The notes: a model not told the origin generated them from the letters alone. Counted from the first letter of the stretch, positions 28,819-38,581 are shown. The stretch is 64,000 nt of DNA from an uncultured Acinetobacter sp. (GCA_913777945.1 CAJYTY010000008.1:496001-560000); one strand, 5' to 3'. Made by a program: numbers and translations.

Positions 28819-29438
28819 AAAAAAGATCGGGATTTACGCTGGTTGAGCTCTTGGTGGCGATTGCGATTTTTGCGGTTCTTTCTGCATTGGGCTGGAAAAT
28901 TTTTGACTATCTGATTAAGACCAAGGAACGCAACCAGCAACATGAGCTTCAGATTTTTGAGTTGCAAGATGCCTATCAAATTATACTTCGAGATTCACTT
29001 CAGCTCATCCCGATGACTGCCAATATCAACGGACAAATCCGGCCTGCACTCAGCCTGAGTGATACCAGTTTGCAATTTAGCAAGGCAGGAGTGAGTGATC
29101 CGCTCAAAGAGGGCCTCGCGCCATACGAACGTATTGAATATCGTTATGTACCCAGTGAAAAGATGGTATATCGGTTGAAATACCGTAGCCTGAATATCAC
29201 CAACAACGAGCAGCCAGAATCGAGTGTACTGCTCAAAAATGTAGATCAATTTCGGATAAACGTGTTGAATCCGCAGATACTCAACCAATGGCCTGAGGCG
29301 GGTGCAGATTTAAGTCAGCCAACCAGCATGCAGCGTCTGCCGCGGGGGCTTAAGATTGATGTACAGCGTTCAGATGTAAACTATGAATGGATTTTTCCGC
29401 TTTTAGATACTCAATTTATGAGTGTAAACGGATCATAG
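28815..29438 (+). CDS. gspJ: Type II secretion minor pseudopilin GspJ
   Basis: A 207-residue prepilin-like protein with leader KKRSGFTLVELLVAIAIFAVL and a soluble domain containing RIEYRYVPSEKMVYRLKYR, typical of GspJ. It overlaps the gspI stop (ATGA) and precedes gspK by 16 bases, so the four tip subunits can be made together. Confidence 0.9.
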   Translation: MKKRSGFTLVELLVAIAIFAVLSALGWKIFDYLIKTKERNQQHELQIFELQDAYQIILRDSLQLIPMTANINGQIRPALSLSDTSLQFSKAGVSDPLKEGLAPYERIEYRYVPSEKMVYRLKYRSLNITNNEQPESSVLLKNVDQFRINVLNPQILNQWPEAGADLSQPTSMQRLPRGLKIDVQRSDVNYEWIFPLLDTQFMSVNGS

Positions 29439-29454
29439 GCCAAAGGATAAACCG

Positions 29455-30423
29455 ATGAAACGACAGCAAGGCGTTGCGTTAATCACGATTCTGGTAATGG
29501 TGGCTTTGGCAACGATTTTGGCAGCATCTATTGTAAAACATCAGAGCAATACGGCACAAAATACAGGATATCTAATCCGTCAAAACCAATCCCTGTTATA
29601 TGCAAAAAGTGCCGAAGCATTTTTTTCCGAATTGCTGGTGCAAGATGCACAAAATGCGGCTGAAGCAGATCATCCAGCAGAAATCTGGGCTCAGCCCATG
29701 CCACCGTTTCCGGTTGAAGATGGTTTTGTCTCTGGCGTATTAAAAGACGAATCGGGAAAGTTTAATCTGAATAATCTGGTCGATGCGCAAGATAAAGTCG
29801 ATGAAAATGCCAAAGCATGGTTTGAGCAGTTACTGATACGTGTGGGATTGTCACCACAGTTAAGTGAAGCAGTGATTGACTGGCAAGATCGTAATGATGA
29901 AGTGTCGGGTTCTGCTGGCGCAGAAAGTAGCTATTATCAAGGTTTGAGCCGTCCTTATTTGGCAGCCAACACAAAATTTCATAGTGTGGATGAGCTGCGT
30001 ATGGTTCGCGGATTTGAGGGTAAAAATTTTGATTTAATACGTCCTTATGTCACAGCATTACCTTCAAATGCACCGACCAAAGTCAATATCAATACGGCAT
30101 CTACGCTACTCTTGACCAGCTTGGATACCAGTTTAAATCCGGCAGCCGTTCAAAACGCGCTACAAGAAAAAATGTCCAATATGGGATACTTTAAAAGTGT
30201 AGATGAATTGTGGACGCTTGATGCCTTTAAGGGGGTCAGTGCGGAAAACCGGAACAAATTTAAAAATTTGCTCGATGTTCGCTCAGATTATTTCAGAGCT
30301 TACATTGAGGTGTTGTTAAGTGAACGTAAACGTCAGTTTACGAGCGATCTGGTACGTATCAATAAAAAAGTTTATGTGTATTCTCGTAGTTTAGCATCTG
30401 TGCCCAAAGCTGCTATGGACTAA
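29455..30423 (+). CDS. gspK: Type II secretion minor pseudopilin GspK
   Basis: A 322-residue pseudopilin, the largest of the tip. The leader is RQQGVALITILVMVALAT, which has the GspK-type residue at position 5 in place of Glu. DESGKFNLNNLV, VIDWQDRNDE and the NINTAS helix-hairpin segment are diagnostic. No gspL or gspM follows; the rest of the T2SS is not in this window, as in other Acinetobacter where the genes are scattered. Confidence 0.92.
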   Translation: MKRQQGVALITILVMVALATILAASIVKHQSNTAQNTGYLIRQNQSLLYAKSAEAFFSELLVQDAQNAAEADHPAEIWAQPMPPFPVEDGFVSGVLKDESGKFNLNNLVDAQDKVDENAKAWFEQLLIRVGLSPQLSEAVIDWQDRNDEVSGSAGAESSYYQGLSRPYLAANTKFHSVDELRMVRGFEGKNFDLIRPYVTALPSNAPTKVNINTASTLLLTSLDTSLNPAAVQNALQEKMSNMGYFKSVDELWTLDAFKGVSAENRNKFKNLLDVRSDYFRAYIEVLLSERKRQFTSDLVRINKKVYVYSRSLASVPKAAMD

Positions 30424-30587
30424 TTTTTAGTAGAGCAATCATGAATTTTGAGGTATTTGAAGAAGAAAAATACGTAATTGAGTTGAATTAAGACGTTTTG
30501 CTAATTGTCAGTAACGTTAAAAGAAATGTAATGCCTGACGAATTGATCTATAATGTACGATCTAGTTGTCGAAGTTTGATCGGACGC

Positions 30588-31184
30588 ATGTTAATTCGTA
30601 AGTTATTCAAATTTGAAAATGCGCATATTGTGCGTAACTGTACCTCAGATCGTTGCAAACGTTCAATCCACGGTCACAGCTATAAAGTTGAATTGCTACT
30701 TAAAGCCAATAAACTCGATCATGGTCAGATGGTTTACGATTTTGGGTTGCTTAAAGGTGTGATTAAAGAGCTGTATGACAGTTTTGATCATGCGATCTGT
30801 TTCTGGCAAGACGACAGTCCTGAATATATTCAGGCGTGCAAACAGTTTAGTGCGCGTTGGGTATCATTGCCAGTGTCGCCATCTGCGGAGCAATTTTCAC
30901 GTATTTTCTTTTATCTAGCGCAACAGGTGCTTAACTCAACCATCACGCAAAATGGTGAAGGGGATGTCGAGGTATATTCTGTGATTGTGCATGAAACAGA
31001 TACAGGATATGCGCAAAGCTTTATTGAAGATATTGAAAACCCGCAAATGGGACAACTCCATTTGCAAGATATTATTTTCTCAGAACAAGTGCAAACTGAA
31101 TGGACAGATGCACTAATGTATGAGAAGTTAAAGCAAGGTAATCGATTTAAAAATCCACAGGTTGAGTTACAGGTTCAGGTTTAA
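30588..31184 (+). CDS. 6-carboxytetrahydropterin synthase / QueD-like protein
   Basis: A 198-residue member of the 6-pyruvoyl-tetrahydropterin synthase family, usually in queuosine precursor synthesis. With the start at ATG 30588, the zinc ligands are H13 (ENAHIV), H28 and H30 (IHGHS). MVYDFGLLK, SFDHAICF and HETDTGYA are the other family motifs. The open frame extends upstream (ATG 30531, TTG 30498) without family similarity. C23 lies five residues before H28, one more than in E. coli QueD. It is longer than typical QueD (about 120), so its substrate may differ. Confidence 0.75.
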   Translation: MLIRKLFKFENAHIVRNCTSDRCKRSIHGHSYKVELLLKANKLDHGQMVYDFGLLKGVIKELYDSFDHAICFWQDDSPEYIQACKQFSARWVSLPVSPSAEQFSRIFFYLAQQVLNSTITQNGEGDVEVYSVIVHETDTGYAQSFIEDIENPQMGQLHLQDIIFSEQVQTEWTDALMYEKLKQGNRFKNPQVELQVQV

Positions 31185-31238
31185 CTCAACCTATCACTCA
31201 TCATTACATGGTATGAAATAAGCGTTTAGGATGAAAAA

Positions 31239-31952
31239 ATGCAGTTGACTGAGCAACAACATGAAAAACTCAGTAAAGTTCAGTTGGATGAAAGTTGGAA
31301 ATATTCTTTAGCGGAATTTTTGTTAAGTTCGCGCATGGATGACTTGCGTGAATTCTTGATGCAGCAAAAAAATCAAGACAAGATCATCTATCCGCCAAGT
31401 AAGCAAATCTTCAATGCGCTTAATACAACACCGTTGGCTGATGTCAAAGTGGTGATTTTAGGACAAGATCCCTATCACGGGCCCAACCAAGCCAATGGGC
31501 TAAGCTTCTCTGTGCAAAAAGGCATTACACTGCCACCCTCACTTCGAAATATTTTTCACGAGCTCAATACTGACTTAGGCATACCATTGTCCAAGCATGG
31601 TGATTTAACCAAGTGGGCAGATCAAGGTGTATTACTGCTGAACAGTGTTTTAACCGTTGAGGCAGGACAGCCGACTTCACATCAGGGTAAAGGGTGGGAG
31701 CAGTTTACCGATGCCGTGATTGATGTATTGAATGAGCAGTGTGAACATATTGTTTTTATTTTATGGGGTGCTTACGCACAACGTAAAGGTCAGCGTATTG
31801 ATCGTGAAAAACATTTGGTATTAAAAGCAGCGCATCCATCTCCACTTGCTGCAAATCGTGGTGGATTTTTTGGATGTAAAGTATTCTCCAAAGCAAATAA
31901 TTATCTGAAACAACATGGCATTGAGCCAATAGACTGGCAGCTGGACGCATGA
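31239..31952 (+). CDS. ung: Uracil-DNA glycosylase
   Basis: A 237-residue family 1 UDG that removes uracil from DNA. The catalytic water-activating loop is GQDPYHG with D77, and the leucine loop is HPSPLAANRGGFFG. VLLLNSVLTVE is a further signature. The four-base overlap with the following gene (ATGA) indicates co-transcription. Confidence 0.97.
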   Translation: MQLTEQQHEKLSKVQLDESWKYSLAEFLLSSRMDDLREFLMQQKNQDKIIYPPSKQIFNALNTTPLADVKVVILGQDPYHGPNQANGLSFSVQKGITLPPSLRNIFHELNTDLGIPLSKHGDLTKWADQGVLLLNSVLTVEAGQPTSHQGKGWEQFTDAVIDVLNEQCEHIVFILWGAYAQRKGQRIDREKHLVLKAAHPSPLAANRGGFFGCKVFSKANNYLKQHGIEPIDWQLDA

Positions 31953-33073
31953 GTAATTCTTCCGACGTAACACGTTATCATCCGGATTTAATTGTTGAAG
32001 AAGCAAGTAATGGTTGGCGTATCATCCGTCTTAACCGTCCGAAATCCCTACACGCACTTGATGAGTCGATTGTCACCGCGCTGTTGCAGGTGTTTGAAGA
32101 GTTTCATGAAGATGACGAAGTAAAAGCCATTTGGTTGGATTCCACTACGCCAAAAGCATTTTGTGCAGGTGGAGATGTACGCAAATTAAGACAACTGGTG
32201 ATTAATCAGGAAGTCGACAGTGCAAATCGTTTCTTTGAAAAAGAATATGCGCTTGATTTGCTGCTACATAACTATGCCAAACCCATCATTGTTTGGGGTG
32301 AGGGTTATGTAATGGGTGGTGGTCTTGGTCTATTTATGGCTGCACCGTTCAGACTGGTTACCCCGTACTCACGCTTGGCAATGCCAGAAATCAATATCGG
32401 CCTTTATCCTGATGTAGGAGCCAGTCGTTTTCTGGCCGACCGTGGGCCTGTAGGGTTGTTTACCGGATTAACGGGTTCCATCATGACCGCGGCAGGAGCC
32501 TATAGTATCGGCTGGGCGACCCACATTTGTGATGCGCAGCGTGACAATGTACTTAAAAAAGTACTGGATATCGACTGGACTCATTATCCAGCAGGAAATT
32601 TTAGAGCCATTGATGACACGTTAAATAGTTTGCATCGTCCTGTTGCAGCGGGTCCGCTACAAAATTCACTCGATGTGATTCATAGTGTATGTAAGGGTCA
32701 AAACTTCGAACAGGATTATCAGTCGATTGTCGGGTTAATCGATGCTCGAAGCGACTGGCTACGTCAGGCCAGTGAAAACTTGCAAAAAGGCTCTCCAAGC
32801 ACTGCTGCAATCACTTGGTTGTTGTGGCAATGGGGCAGAAAAGTACATGCATGGGACGAAGTGTTTAAACTTGAAGCGCAAATCTCAGACTGGAAAATTC
32901 GCCATCCTGACTTTGTAGAAGGAGTGCGTGCGCGTCTGGTCGATAAGGATTTGTCTCCAGCATGGAAAAATACCCAAGATTTAAGTTTGAAAGGGATTTT
33001 AGGTGACCATCCGCCAGTAACGGATATTGCAAGCTGGAATGAGCTATTGAAGCATTACGGCATTATGAATTAA
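31949..33073 (+). CDS. Enoyl-CoA hydratase/isomerase family, 3-hydroxyisobutyryl-CoA hydrolase-like
   Basis: A 374-residue crotonase-fold protein. The oxyanion-hole segments are KAFCAGGDVRKL and GYVMGGGLGLFMA. The sequence AMPEINIGLYPDVGASRFL matches the catalytic region of 3-hydroxyisobutyryl-CoA hydrolase of valine breakdown, and the extra 100 C-terminal residues fit that group. It overlaps ung by four bases and lies five bases before tadA. The exact thioester substrate is not certain. Confidence 0.87.
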   Translation: MSNSSDVTRYHPDLIVEEASNGWRIIRLNRPKSLHALDESIVTALLQVFEEFHEDDEVKAIWLDSTTPKAFCAGGDVRKLRQLVINQEVDSANRFFEKEYALDLLLHNYAKPIIVWGEGYVMGGGLGLFMAAPFRLVTPYSRLAMPEINIGLYPDVGASRFLADRGPVGLFTGLTGSIMTAAGAYSIGWATHICDAQRDNVLKKVLDIDWTHYPAGNFRAIDDTLNSLHRPVAAGPLQNSLDVIHSVCKGQNFEQDYQSIVGLIDARSDWLRQASENLQKGSPSTAAITWLLWQWGRKVHAWDEVFKLEAQISDWKIRHPDFVEGVRARLVDKDLSPAWKNTQDLSLKGILGDHPPVTDIASWNELLKHYGIMN

Positions 33074-33078
33074 GCAAA

Positions 33079-33591
33079 ATGTCTGATCAAAAAGAAACAG
33101 ATGAACAGTGGATGCGGCTTGCTTTCGAGCAAGCCGCTGTTGCTGGTGCATGTAACGAGGTGCCAGTGGGTGCCATTATTGTGAGCCAAAATAAGATCAT
33201 TGGCTCAGGTTATAATGCGCCAATCAGCTTGCATGATCCTACTGCACATGCAGAAATCCGTGCCATCCGAATGGCATGTGAATCAATTCAAAATTATCGA
33301 CTCCCTGAAGATGCGACCCTTTATGTCACTTTAGAGCCATGCACAATGTGCGTGGGGGCTTTGGTACATGCGCGCATACATCGCGTCGTGTTTGCCACTA
33401 CTGAGCCAAAAGCTGGTTCGCTTGTGAGTGCGCGTCAACTTTTAAACTTGGGTTATTTCAACCATAAATTTATTTATGAGTATGGGTGTTTGCAAGAAGA
33501 ATGTTCGACTCAACTGAGTGACTTTTTTAAAAAGCGCCGTGAACAAAAGCGATTACTCCGATTGCAATATAGTGCGCAAAGCTCAGATTAA
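33079..33591 (+). CDS. tadA: tRNA adenosine(34) deaminase TadA
   Basis: A 170-residue zinc deaminase that converts A34 of tRNA-Arg(ACG) to inosine. The zinc site and proton-shuttle Glu are H57-A-E59 and P87-C88-T-M-C91. VPVGAIIV and GYNAPI are also typical. It lies five bases after the crotonase-family gene. Confidence 0.95.
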   Translation: MSDQKETDEQWMRLAFEQAAVAGACNEVPVGAIIVSQNKIIGSGYNAPISLHDPTAHAEIRAIRMACESIQNYRLPEDATLYVTLEPCTMCVGALVHARIHRVVFATTEPKAGSLVSARQLLNLGYFNHKFIYEYGCLQEECSTQLSDFFKKRREQKRLLRLQYSAQSSD

Positions 33592-33691
33592 ATTGACCTG
33601 AATGCACACATTTTCTGAAAATGATGGCCTTGAGTAATTGCGTTAAATTGAGTATGTTGATTCGACAATTCGAATTGTCAAAGGAAAGTAT

Positions 33692-34126
33692 ATGAACGCA
33701 ATAACAGTAAAAAAAGAATTTAATGCGTCTATCGATCAGGTTTTTGATGTTTTGTCTAAACACTCTGCCTATAACAAGCTATTTGCTCCTATACAGGTTG
33801 TGCGTGTGAAAGACTCATCTGATCCGGCACGGCCAGATGGAATTGGATCAATTCGAAGAATGGGGTTTGGTCCAGTTAAACCCATACAAGAAGAAATCAC
33901 TTATTTAGAAGAAAATAAGCGTATTGAATATAAATTGATCCATAATCCATTAATTAAGCATCATATTGGGATTATCGAGTTTGAAGCACTCTCAGATACA
34001 CGTACGCGAGTGATTTATACGATTGAATTAACAGCAAAAGTACCCTTTGTAAGTAAATTAATTCTTGCACAACTCAAGTCAGCCATTACACTAGGTTTTT
34101 CAAAATTAGCAAAATTGATAGGTTAG
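33692..34126 (+). CDS. SRPBCC (START-like) family protein
   Basis: A 144-residue protein with the polyketide cyclase/START-like fold. The pattern is an N-terminal strand plus [20 protein letters not shown], a central [10 protein letters not shown], and a C-terminal helix ([17 protein letters not shown]). Such proteins bind small lipophilic ligands; no function is evident. The ATG has AAGGAAAG upstream. It lies ten bases before cmk on the same strand. Confidence 0.8.
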   Translation: MNAITVKKEFNASIDQVFDVLSKHSAYNKLFAPIQVVRVKDSSDPARPDGIGSIRRMGFGPVKPIQEEITYLEENKRIEYKLIHNPLIKHHIGIIEFEALSDTRTRVIYTIELTAKVPFVSKLILAQLKSAITLGFSKLAKLIG

Positions 34127-34136
34127 CCATAATTCA

Positions 34137-34817
34137 ATGACAGCGCATATCATCACAATCGATGGTCCAAGTGGATCAGGTAAGGGAACGCTTGCGGCAA
34201 AGCTTGCATCACATTACGGATTTCATCTTCTAGACTCGGGCGCATTGTATCGTTTGCTGGGGCTGTCATTGCACAACAAACAGCTACTCGATCAGCTTTC
34301 AGATCAGCTAGATGAATGTGTGAAGATTGCACAGCATTTGGATATTCAATTTAATACTCAATCTGGTGGAATATCGATCGATCTGGAAGGGCAAGATGTC
34401 ACCAAAACGATTCGAACAGAGCATGTGGGTGAATACGCATCGAAGGTGGCTGCTGTGCCAGAGCTTCGTCAAGCATTGTTTGATCGCCAGCGCGCATTTA
34501 TTCAAGCACCTGGTTTGGTCGCCGATGGTCGTGATATGGCCACTGCGATTTTTCCGGAAGCACAAGCGAAAATTTACCTCACTGCATCGGCAGAATCTCG
34601 CGCAGAGCGTCGTGTAAAACAGTTGCAGGGTATGGGGCTTGATGTTAAAATAAACGACATTTTGGCCAATATACAGGCACGTGATAAGCGTGATATGGAA
34701 CGAGAGGTTGCCCCTCTGCGTCCTGCACCCGATGCCTATATTATCGACAGTTCGGCGTTATCTATCGACGATGTTTTTCAGTTAATGACAGATTACATCG
34801 ATCTTCGTTTGGCCTAA
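34137..34817 (+). CDS. cmk: Cytidylate kinase
   Basis: A 226-residue kinase that phosphorylates CMP and dCMP. The P-loop GPSGSGKGT is at residues 10-18, [10 protein letters not shown] is the NMP-binding motif, and [13 protein letters not shown] with [10 protein letters not shown] forms the lid region. It precedes rpsA, the usual cmk-rpsA-ihfB order. Confidence 0.97.
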   Translation: MTAHIITIDGPSGSGKGTLAAKLASHYGFHLLDSGALYRLLGLSLHNKQLLDQLSDQLDECVKIAQHLDIQFNTQSGGISIDLEGQDVTKTIRTEHVGEYASKVAAVPELRQALFDRQRAFIQAPGLVADGRDMATAIFPEAQAKIYLTASAESRAERRVKQLQGMGLDVKINDILANIQARDKRDMEREVAPLRPAPDAYIIDSSALSIDDVFQLMTDYIDLRLA

Positions 34818-34930
34818 AACAAATTAACAATCAGTTGAAGCATAGCTTGATCAGTTTTACACGGACTATGTAGAGACTTAACTAAACCGGCCTTGTCTGA
34901 TCCAAGACCGCTGACTTTATCAGGTATATC

Positions 34931-36604
34931 ATGACCGAATCTTTTGCAGCCCTCTTTGAAGAAAGTGAATTAAACCTCAATGTAGAAAAGGGTGCAGTCA
35001 TCCAAGGTGTTGTTGTTAGCATCGATAGTGACTGGGTAACTGTTGACACTGGCCTTAAATCTGAAGGCGTTGTTGACCGTACTGAATTTTTAAATGATCA
35101 ACGTGAACTTGAAGTTCAAGTTGGTGATACTGTTGACGTTGTTGTTGAAGCGCTTGACAACGGTATGGGTCAAACAGTTTTGTCACGTGAAAAAGCTAAA
35201 CGTGCTGAAACTTGGACTAAACTTGAAAAAATCTTTGAAGACGGCGAAATCGTTACTGGTGTTATCTCTGGTAAAGTAAAAGGCGGTTTCACTGTTGACA
35301 TCGGTCCAGTTCGTGCGTTTCTACCAGGTTCATTGGTTGACACTCGTCCTATCCGTGACACGACTCACCTTGAAGGTAAAGAGCTCGAGTTCAAAGTAAT
35401 CAAGCTTGATGCAAAACGCAACAACGTTGTTGTTTCTCGTCGTGCGGTAATGGAAGCTGAATCTTCAGCTGACCGTGAAGCGCTTCTTGCTCAGCTTGAA
35501 GAAGGTCAAACTGTTACTGGTACCATCAAAAACCTTACTGATTACGGCGCGTTCGTTGATCTTGGCGGTATTGATGGTCTTCTTCACATTACAGACATGG
35601 CTTGGAAACGTATCAAGCATCCATCTGAAGTGGTTGAAGTGGGTCAAGAAGTTACTGTTAAAGTACTTAAATTTGACCGCGAGCGTAACCGTGTATCACT
35701 AGGTCTTAAACAACTTGGTGAAGATCCATGGTTAGCGATCATGAGCCGTTACCCTAAAGGTTCTATCGTTAAAGCACGTGTAACTAACTTGACTGACTAC
35801 GGTTGCTTCGCAGAAATCGCTGAAGGCGTTGAAGGTCTTGTTCACGTATCTGAAATGGACCACACTAACAAAAACATCCACCCATCTAAAGTTGTTCAGA
35901 TTGGTGACGAAGTTGATGTTATGGTTCTTGAAGTGGACGAAGAGCGTCGTCGTATTTCTCTTGGTATCAAACAAACTCGTGCTAACCCATGGGAAGAGTT
36001 TGCCAAAGCACACGAGAAAGGCGAAAAAGTTTCTGGTACGATCAAGTCAATCACTGACTTCGGTATCTTCATCGGTTTACCAGGTGGTATCGACGGTCTA
36101 GTACACTTGTCTGATATTTCTTGGAACGAACAAGGCGAAGAAGCTATCCGTCGTTACAAGAAAGGTGACACTGTTGAAGCGGTTATCTTGTCTGTAGACG
36201 CTGAAGGCAACCGTATCAGCCTTGGTATCAAGCAATTGAACAGCGATCCATTCAATGATTTCTTAGCTGCGAACGAACGTGGTGCGTTGGTTAAAGGTAC
36301 TGTAACTGCTGTAGACGCTAAAGGCGCTACTGTTAAGTTAGGTGACGAAATCGAAGCGACACTTAAAGCATCTGAAATCAACCGTGATCGCGTTGAAGAT
36401 GCAACTAAGTTCCTAGAAGTTGGTCAAGAAGTTGAAGCGAAAATCATCAACGTAGATCGTAAATCTCGCTCTATCAACTTGTCTATCAAAGCGAAAGACG
36501 AAGCTGAAGAGAAAGAAGCGGTTGCGAACCTTCGTACAGCTTCTGTATCTCAAGACAATGGTCCTAAGACTATTGGTGACTTGATTAAAGCGCAAATGAA
36601 ATAA
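34931..36604 (+). CDS. rpsA: 30S ribosomal protein S1
   Basis: A 557-residue S1 made of six tandem OB-fold S1 domains, seen as repeated GxVxxITDFGxFV-like segments ([78 protein letters not shown]). It binds mRNA leaders on the 30S subunit. Codon use is strongly biased towards highly expressed codons. Upstream is a 113-base leader that, in other species, mediates autoregulation. Confidence 0.97.
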   Translation: MTESFAALFEESELNLNVEKGAVIQGVVVSIDSDWVTVDTGLKSEGVVDRTEFLNDQRELEVQVGDTVDVVVEALDNGMGQTVLSREKAKRAETWTKLEKIFEDGEIVTGVISGKVKGGFTVDIGPVRAFLPGSLVDTRPIRDTTHLEGKELEFKVIKLDAKRNNVVVSRRAVMEAESSADREALLAQLEEGQTVTGTIKNLTDYGAFVDLGGIDGLLHITDMAWKRIKHPSEVVEVGQEVTVKVLKFDRERNRVSLGLKQLGEDPWLAIMSRYPKGSIVKARVTNLTDYGCFAEIAEGVEGLVHVSEMDHTNKNIHPSKVVQIGDEVDVMVLEVDEERRRISLGIKQTRANPWEEFAKAHEKGEKVSGTIKSITDFGIFIGLPGGIDGLVHLSDISWNEQGEEAIRRYKKGDTVEAVILSVDAEGNRISLGIKQLNSDPFNDFLAANERGALVKGTVTAVDAKGATVKLGDEIEATLKASEINRDRVEDATKFLEVGQEVEAKIINVDRKSRSINLSIKAKDEAEEKEAVANLRTASVSQDNGPKTIGDLIKAQMK

Positions 36605-36612
36605 GTACTGTT

Positions 36613-36650
36613 AAAAAAGTACGGTTAGTGTAACTAATTGGTACTTTTTA
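36613..36650 (+). terminator. First of two terminator-like hairpins after rpsA
   Basis: AAAAAGTAC / GTACTTTTT outer stem with an inner GTTAGT / ACTAAT stem and a T-rich 3' side, just after the rpsA stop. Confidence 0.65.
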
Positions 36651-36662
36651 TACAATTACTGT

Positions 36663-36702
36663 AAACGGTAGCGTAGTATTAGTGTACTGCGCTACCGTTT
36701 TG
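36663..36702 (+). terminator. Second terminator after rpsA
   Basis: Eleven-base perfect stem AAACGGTAGCG / CGCTACCGTTT followed by T-rich sequence, 60 bases before ihfB. Confidence 0.75.
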
Positions 36703-36761
36703 TATTTAAACAGGTTATTATAAAACTTAATTCAAAGCAGCAATAATTAAAGAGGTCATCG

Positions 36762-37067
36762 ATGACTACTGAAGCACTTAACAAGTCTGACTTAATAGAA
36801 CGTATTGCTTTAAAAAATCCACATTTGGCTGAACCTTTGGTTGAAGAAGCAGTCAGAATCATGATCGACCAAATGATCGATGCATTATCAAATGATAATC
36901 GTATCGAGATTCGTGGTTTTGGGAGCTTTGCGTTGCATCATAGAGAACCTCGTGTAGGCCGTAACCCTAAAACAGGCAGATCGGTTGAAGTTGCTGCAAA
37001 AGCTGTTCCTCATTTTAAGCCCGGTAAAGCACTTCGTGATGCCGTGAATGAGGCAATTACTAAATAA
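36762..37067 (+). CDS. ihfB: Integration host factor subunit beta
   Basis: A 101-residue HU/IHF-family DNA-bending protein. The signature [21 protein letters not shown] is visible in the arm region, as is [10 protein letters not shown]. Its position behind rpsA is the standard ihfB location and distinguishes it from IHF alpha and HU. It forms a heterodimer with IhfA. Confidence 0.95.
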   Translation: MTTEALNKSDLIERIALKNPHLAEPLVEEAVRIMIDQMIDALSNDNRIEIRGFGSFALHHREPRVGRNPKTGRSVEVAAKAVPHFKPGKALRDAVNEAITK

Positions 37068-37095
37068 ATTATAAACTCAATAAAATGAGGTCTTT

Positions 37096-37461
37096 ATGCG
37101 TTATATACTTGTCGCATTACTCGTTATTTTGTTCGGATATTCATTAGCATTGGTACTTCAAAATCCAACAGAATTACCGGTCGACTTATTGTTTACTCAA
37201 GTTCCTGCTATGCGATTGGGCTTGTTACTCTTACTGACTTTGGTGCTCGGCGTTGTCATCGGCCTATTGTTAGGGGTGTTAGTCTTTAAGGTAATCCAGA
37301 AAAGCTGGGAAATTAAAAGACTACGTAAAGATATCGAATACTTACGTAAAGAGCAGATTCAAACTGCTCAGATCGCTGCTGCCGAGGCTGCAGCCAGTGT
37401 AAGACATGAAAAAACCGTATTAGATGTGCAACCTGAACCTCAAAACCGTAATCCACTTTAA
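37096..37461 (+). CDS. LapA-domain (DUF1049) inner-membrane protein
   Basis: A 121-residue protein with two membrane helices (about residues 2-22 and 41-67) joined by the QNPTELPVDLLF loop typical of LapA/YciS, then a cytoplasmic coiled coil ending in a polar tail. E. coli LapA works with LapB in LpxC control, but the lapB partner is not next to it here. It lies 28 bases after ihfB. Confidence 0.85.
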   Translation: MRYILVALLVILFGYSLALVLQNPTELPVDLLFTQVPAMRLGLLLLLTLVLGVVIGLLLGVLVFKVIQKSWEIKRLRKDIEYLRKEQIQTAQIAAAEAAASVRHEKTVLDVQPEPQNRNPL

Positions 37462-37504
37462 ATAGCATACAGACTAGTTTTTTAAGTTGTGATGATTACA
37501 AATA

Positions 37505-37537
37505 AAATGGCTCTCTTATCTAAGGGCCATTTTTTTA
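37505..37537. terminator. Hairpin between LapA-domain gene and azlD
   Basis: Nine-base stem AAATGGCTC / GGGCCATTT (one G:U pair) followed by seven T on the plus strand. It overlaps the azlD stop and probably ends the plus-strand transcript. Confidence 0.7.
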
Positions 37538-37861
37538 TTTAATTCCGAGAAAGCGTAAAATTGCAGTGGTGCCTACGGCTGAGAGAATGACAAATACCAA
37601 AGAGCCATTTTTCCAAGCAATACCGATTGCCACGAGCACACCGATTAGCTTACTCATTCCACTAAACTGATCTTGTTCAAATAACGTGTTAAAAACGGCT
37701 AACGTGAATAACAATACGCATGCAGCATCAGACATGAGTTGTTTGTGTTTTTCTTGAAACGAAATTTGGTGGGCAAGGTAGAAGCCAGTATAACGAATCA
37801 GATAGGTACCCGCTGAAAGCACCATAATTCCAATAAAAATAATGATTTCATTAGTATTCAT
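37535..37861 (-). CDS. azlD: AzlD-family branched-chain amino acid exporter small subunit
   Basis: A 108-residue membrane protein with three or four helices. GTYLIRYTGFYLA and AACVLLFTLAVFNTL resemble the AzlD family that pairs with AzlC. I use the ATG at 37861; the longer frame upstream runs antiparallel inside azlC and has no family character. The ATGA overlap with azlC indicates coupled translation. Confidence 0.85.
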   Translation of the reverse strand: MNTNEIIIFIGIMVLSAGTYLIRYTGFYLAHQISFQEKHKQLMSDAACVLLFTLAVFNTLFEQDQFSGMSKLIGVLVAIGIAWKNGSLVFVILSAVGTTAILRFLGIK

Positions 37862-38514
37862 TTTGATTTTCTTCCGAGTAAAAGGCCCAACATTGAAACT
37901 AAAACAGGCAATCCTGTTGCAAGAAACGGGATTGAGGTCAGAGAAAGTCCTGCACCAAGAAAAGCGCGTTTCCGAGTGGTCTTGTTTTTTAACATCGGCA
38001 TAATGAGCGCAAATAAAATTGCTGGAAAAGCGGCATCGATACCAAACGCATAAATATCTGGAATGAATTGACCCAAAATATAGCCTAAGATAACGCCTAA
38101 AGGCCAAAAAATTGCAACGCAAATACCGCAGAACCAGTAGGCCTTAGCTTTGAGTGCCAGATCCGATTGACTTAAACCGAACATGACACTTTCGTCATTC
38201 ATAATATGGCAGGCCAAAAATTTTAAACGATTATTTTTGATAAATTCTGCGACTGATAAGCCAAAAGGCAAGTGACGTAAATTAATCAGGATACCTGTAC
38301 ATGCTGCAAAAACGGGATGTGCACCAGAAGCAACCATACCAATAAAAGTAAACTCTGCCGCGCCCGCTAAAACACTCACAGATAACAGTACTGGAATCCA
38401 CATAGGAAGCCCAAAGCTGGAAGCTACCGAGCCAAGTGATAGACCAACGATACCAATCGCAATGGAAATCAATATGATGGCTTTAGCGAGAGAAATGTAT
38501 GTTTTGGTTGACAT
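37858..38514 (-). CDS. azlC: AzlC-family branched-chain amino acid permease
   Basis: A 218-residue membrane protein, the large subunit of the AzlCD exporter. AAEFTFIGMVASGAHPVFAACTG, NLRHLPFGLS and MNDESVMFGLS are typical AzlC motifs. Its start is 88 bases from the divergent XRE-cupin gene, and a sigma-70-like promoter with palindromic operators lies between them. Confidence 0.9.
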   Translation of the reverse strand: MSTKTYISLAKAIILISIAIGIVGLSLGSVASSFGLPMWIPVLLSVSVLAGAAEFTFIGMVASGAHPVFAACTGILINLRHLPFGLSVAEFIKNNRLKFLACHIMNDESVMFGLSQSDLALKAKAYWFCGICVAIFWPLGVILGYILGQFIPDIYAFGIDAAFPAILFALIMPMLKNKTTRKRAFLGAGLSLTSIPFLATGLPVLVSMLGLLLGRKSK

Positions 38515-38535
38515 GATTGTTTTTTATATCAAACG

Positions 38536-38545
38536 AACGTACGTT
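38536..38545. promoter_or_regulatory. Palindrome AACGTACGTT in the azlC/XRE-cupin intergenic region
   Basis: Ten-base perfect palindrome just downstream of the azlC -10 element. It shares the ACG/CGT character of the second site at 38566, so both may be bound by the adjacent XRE regulator. Confidence 0.45.
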
Positions 38546-38574
38546 ATAATAGTTTATTCTACATCGTTCGTCAA
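38546..38574 (-). promoter_or_regulatory. Predicted sigma-70 promoter of azlCD
   Basis: On the minus strand, -35 TTGACG (38574-38569), a 17-base spacer and -10 TATTAT (38551-38546), each five of six to consensus, lying about 32 bases upstream of the azlC start. Confidence 0.65.
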
Positions 38575-38581
38575 AACGAAC
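38566..38581. promoter_or_regulatory. Candidate operator GTTCG-N6-CGAAC overlapping the azlC -35
   Basis: Perfect five-base arms with a six-base spacer. The site covers the azlC -35 hexamer and lies 22 bases before the XRE-cupin start, a position suited to repression of both genes. Confidence 0.55.

Noticed and set aside
30441..30491. Sixteen-codon ORF between gspK and the queD-like gene
   Set aside because: Very short, weak ribosome site, no recognisable content; probably chance.
37862..38122. N-terminal extension of the azlD open frame
   Set aside because: It lies inside azlC in another frame on the same strand; the ATG at 37861 with an ATGA overlap explains the family-like part fully.
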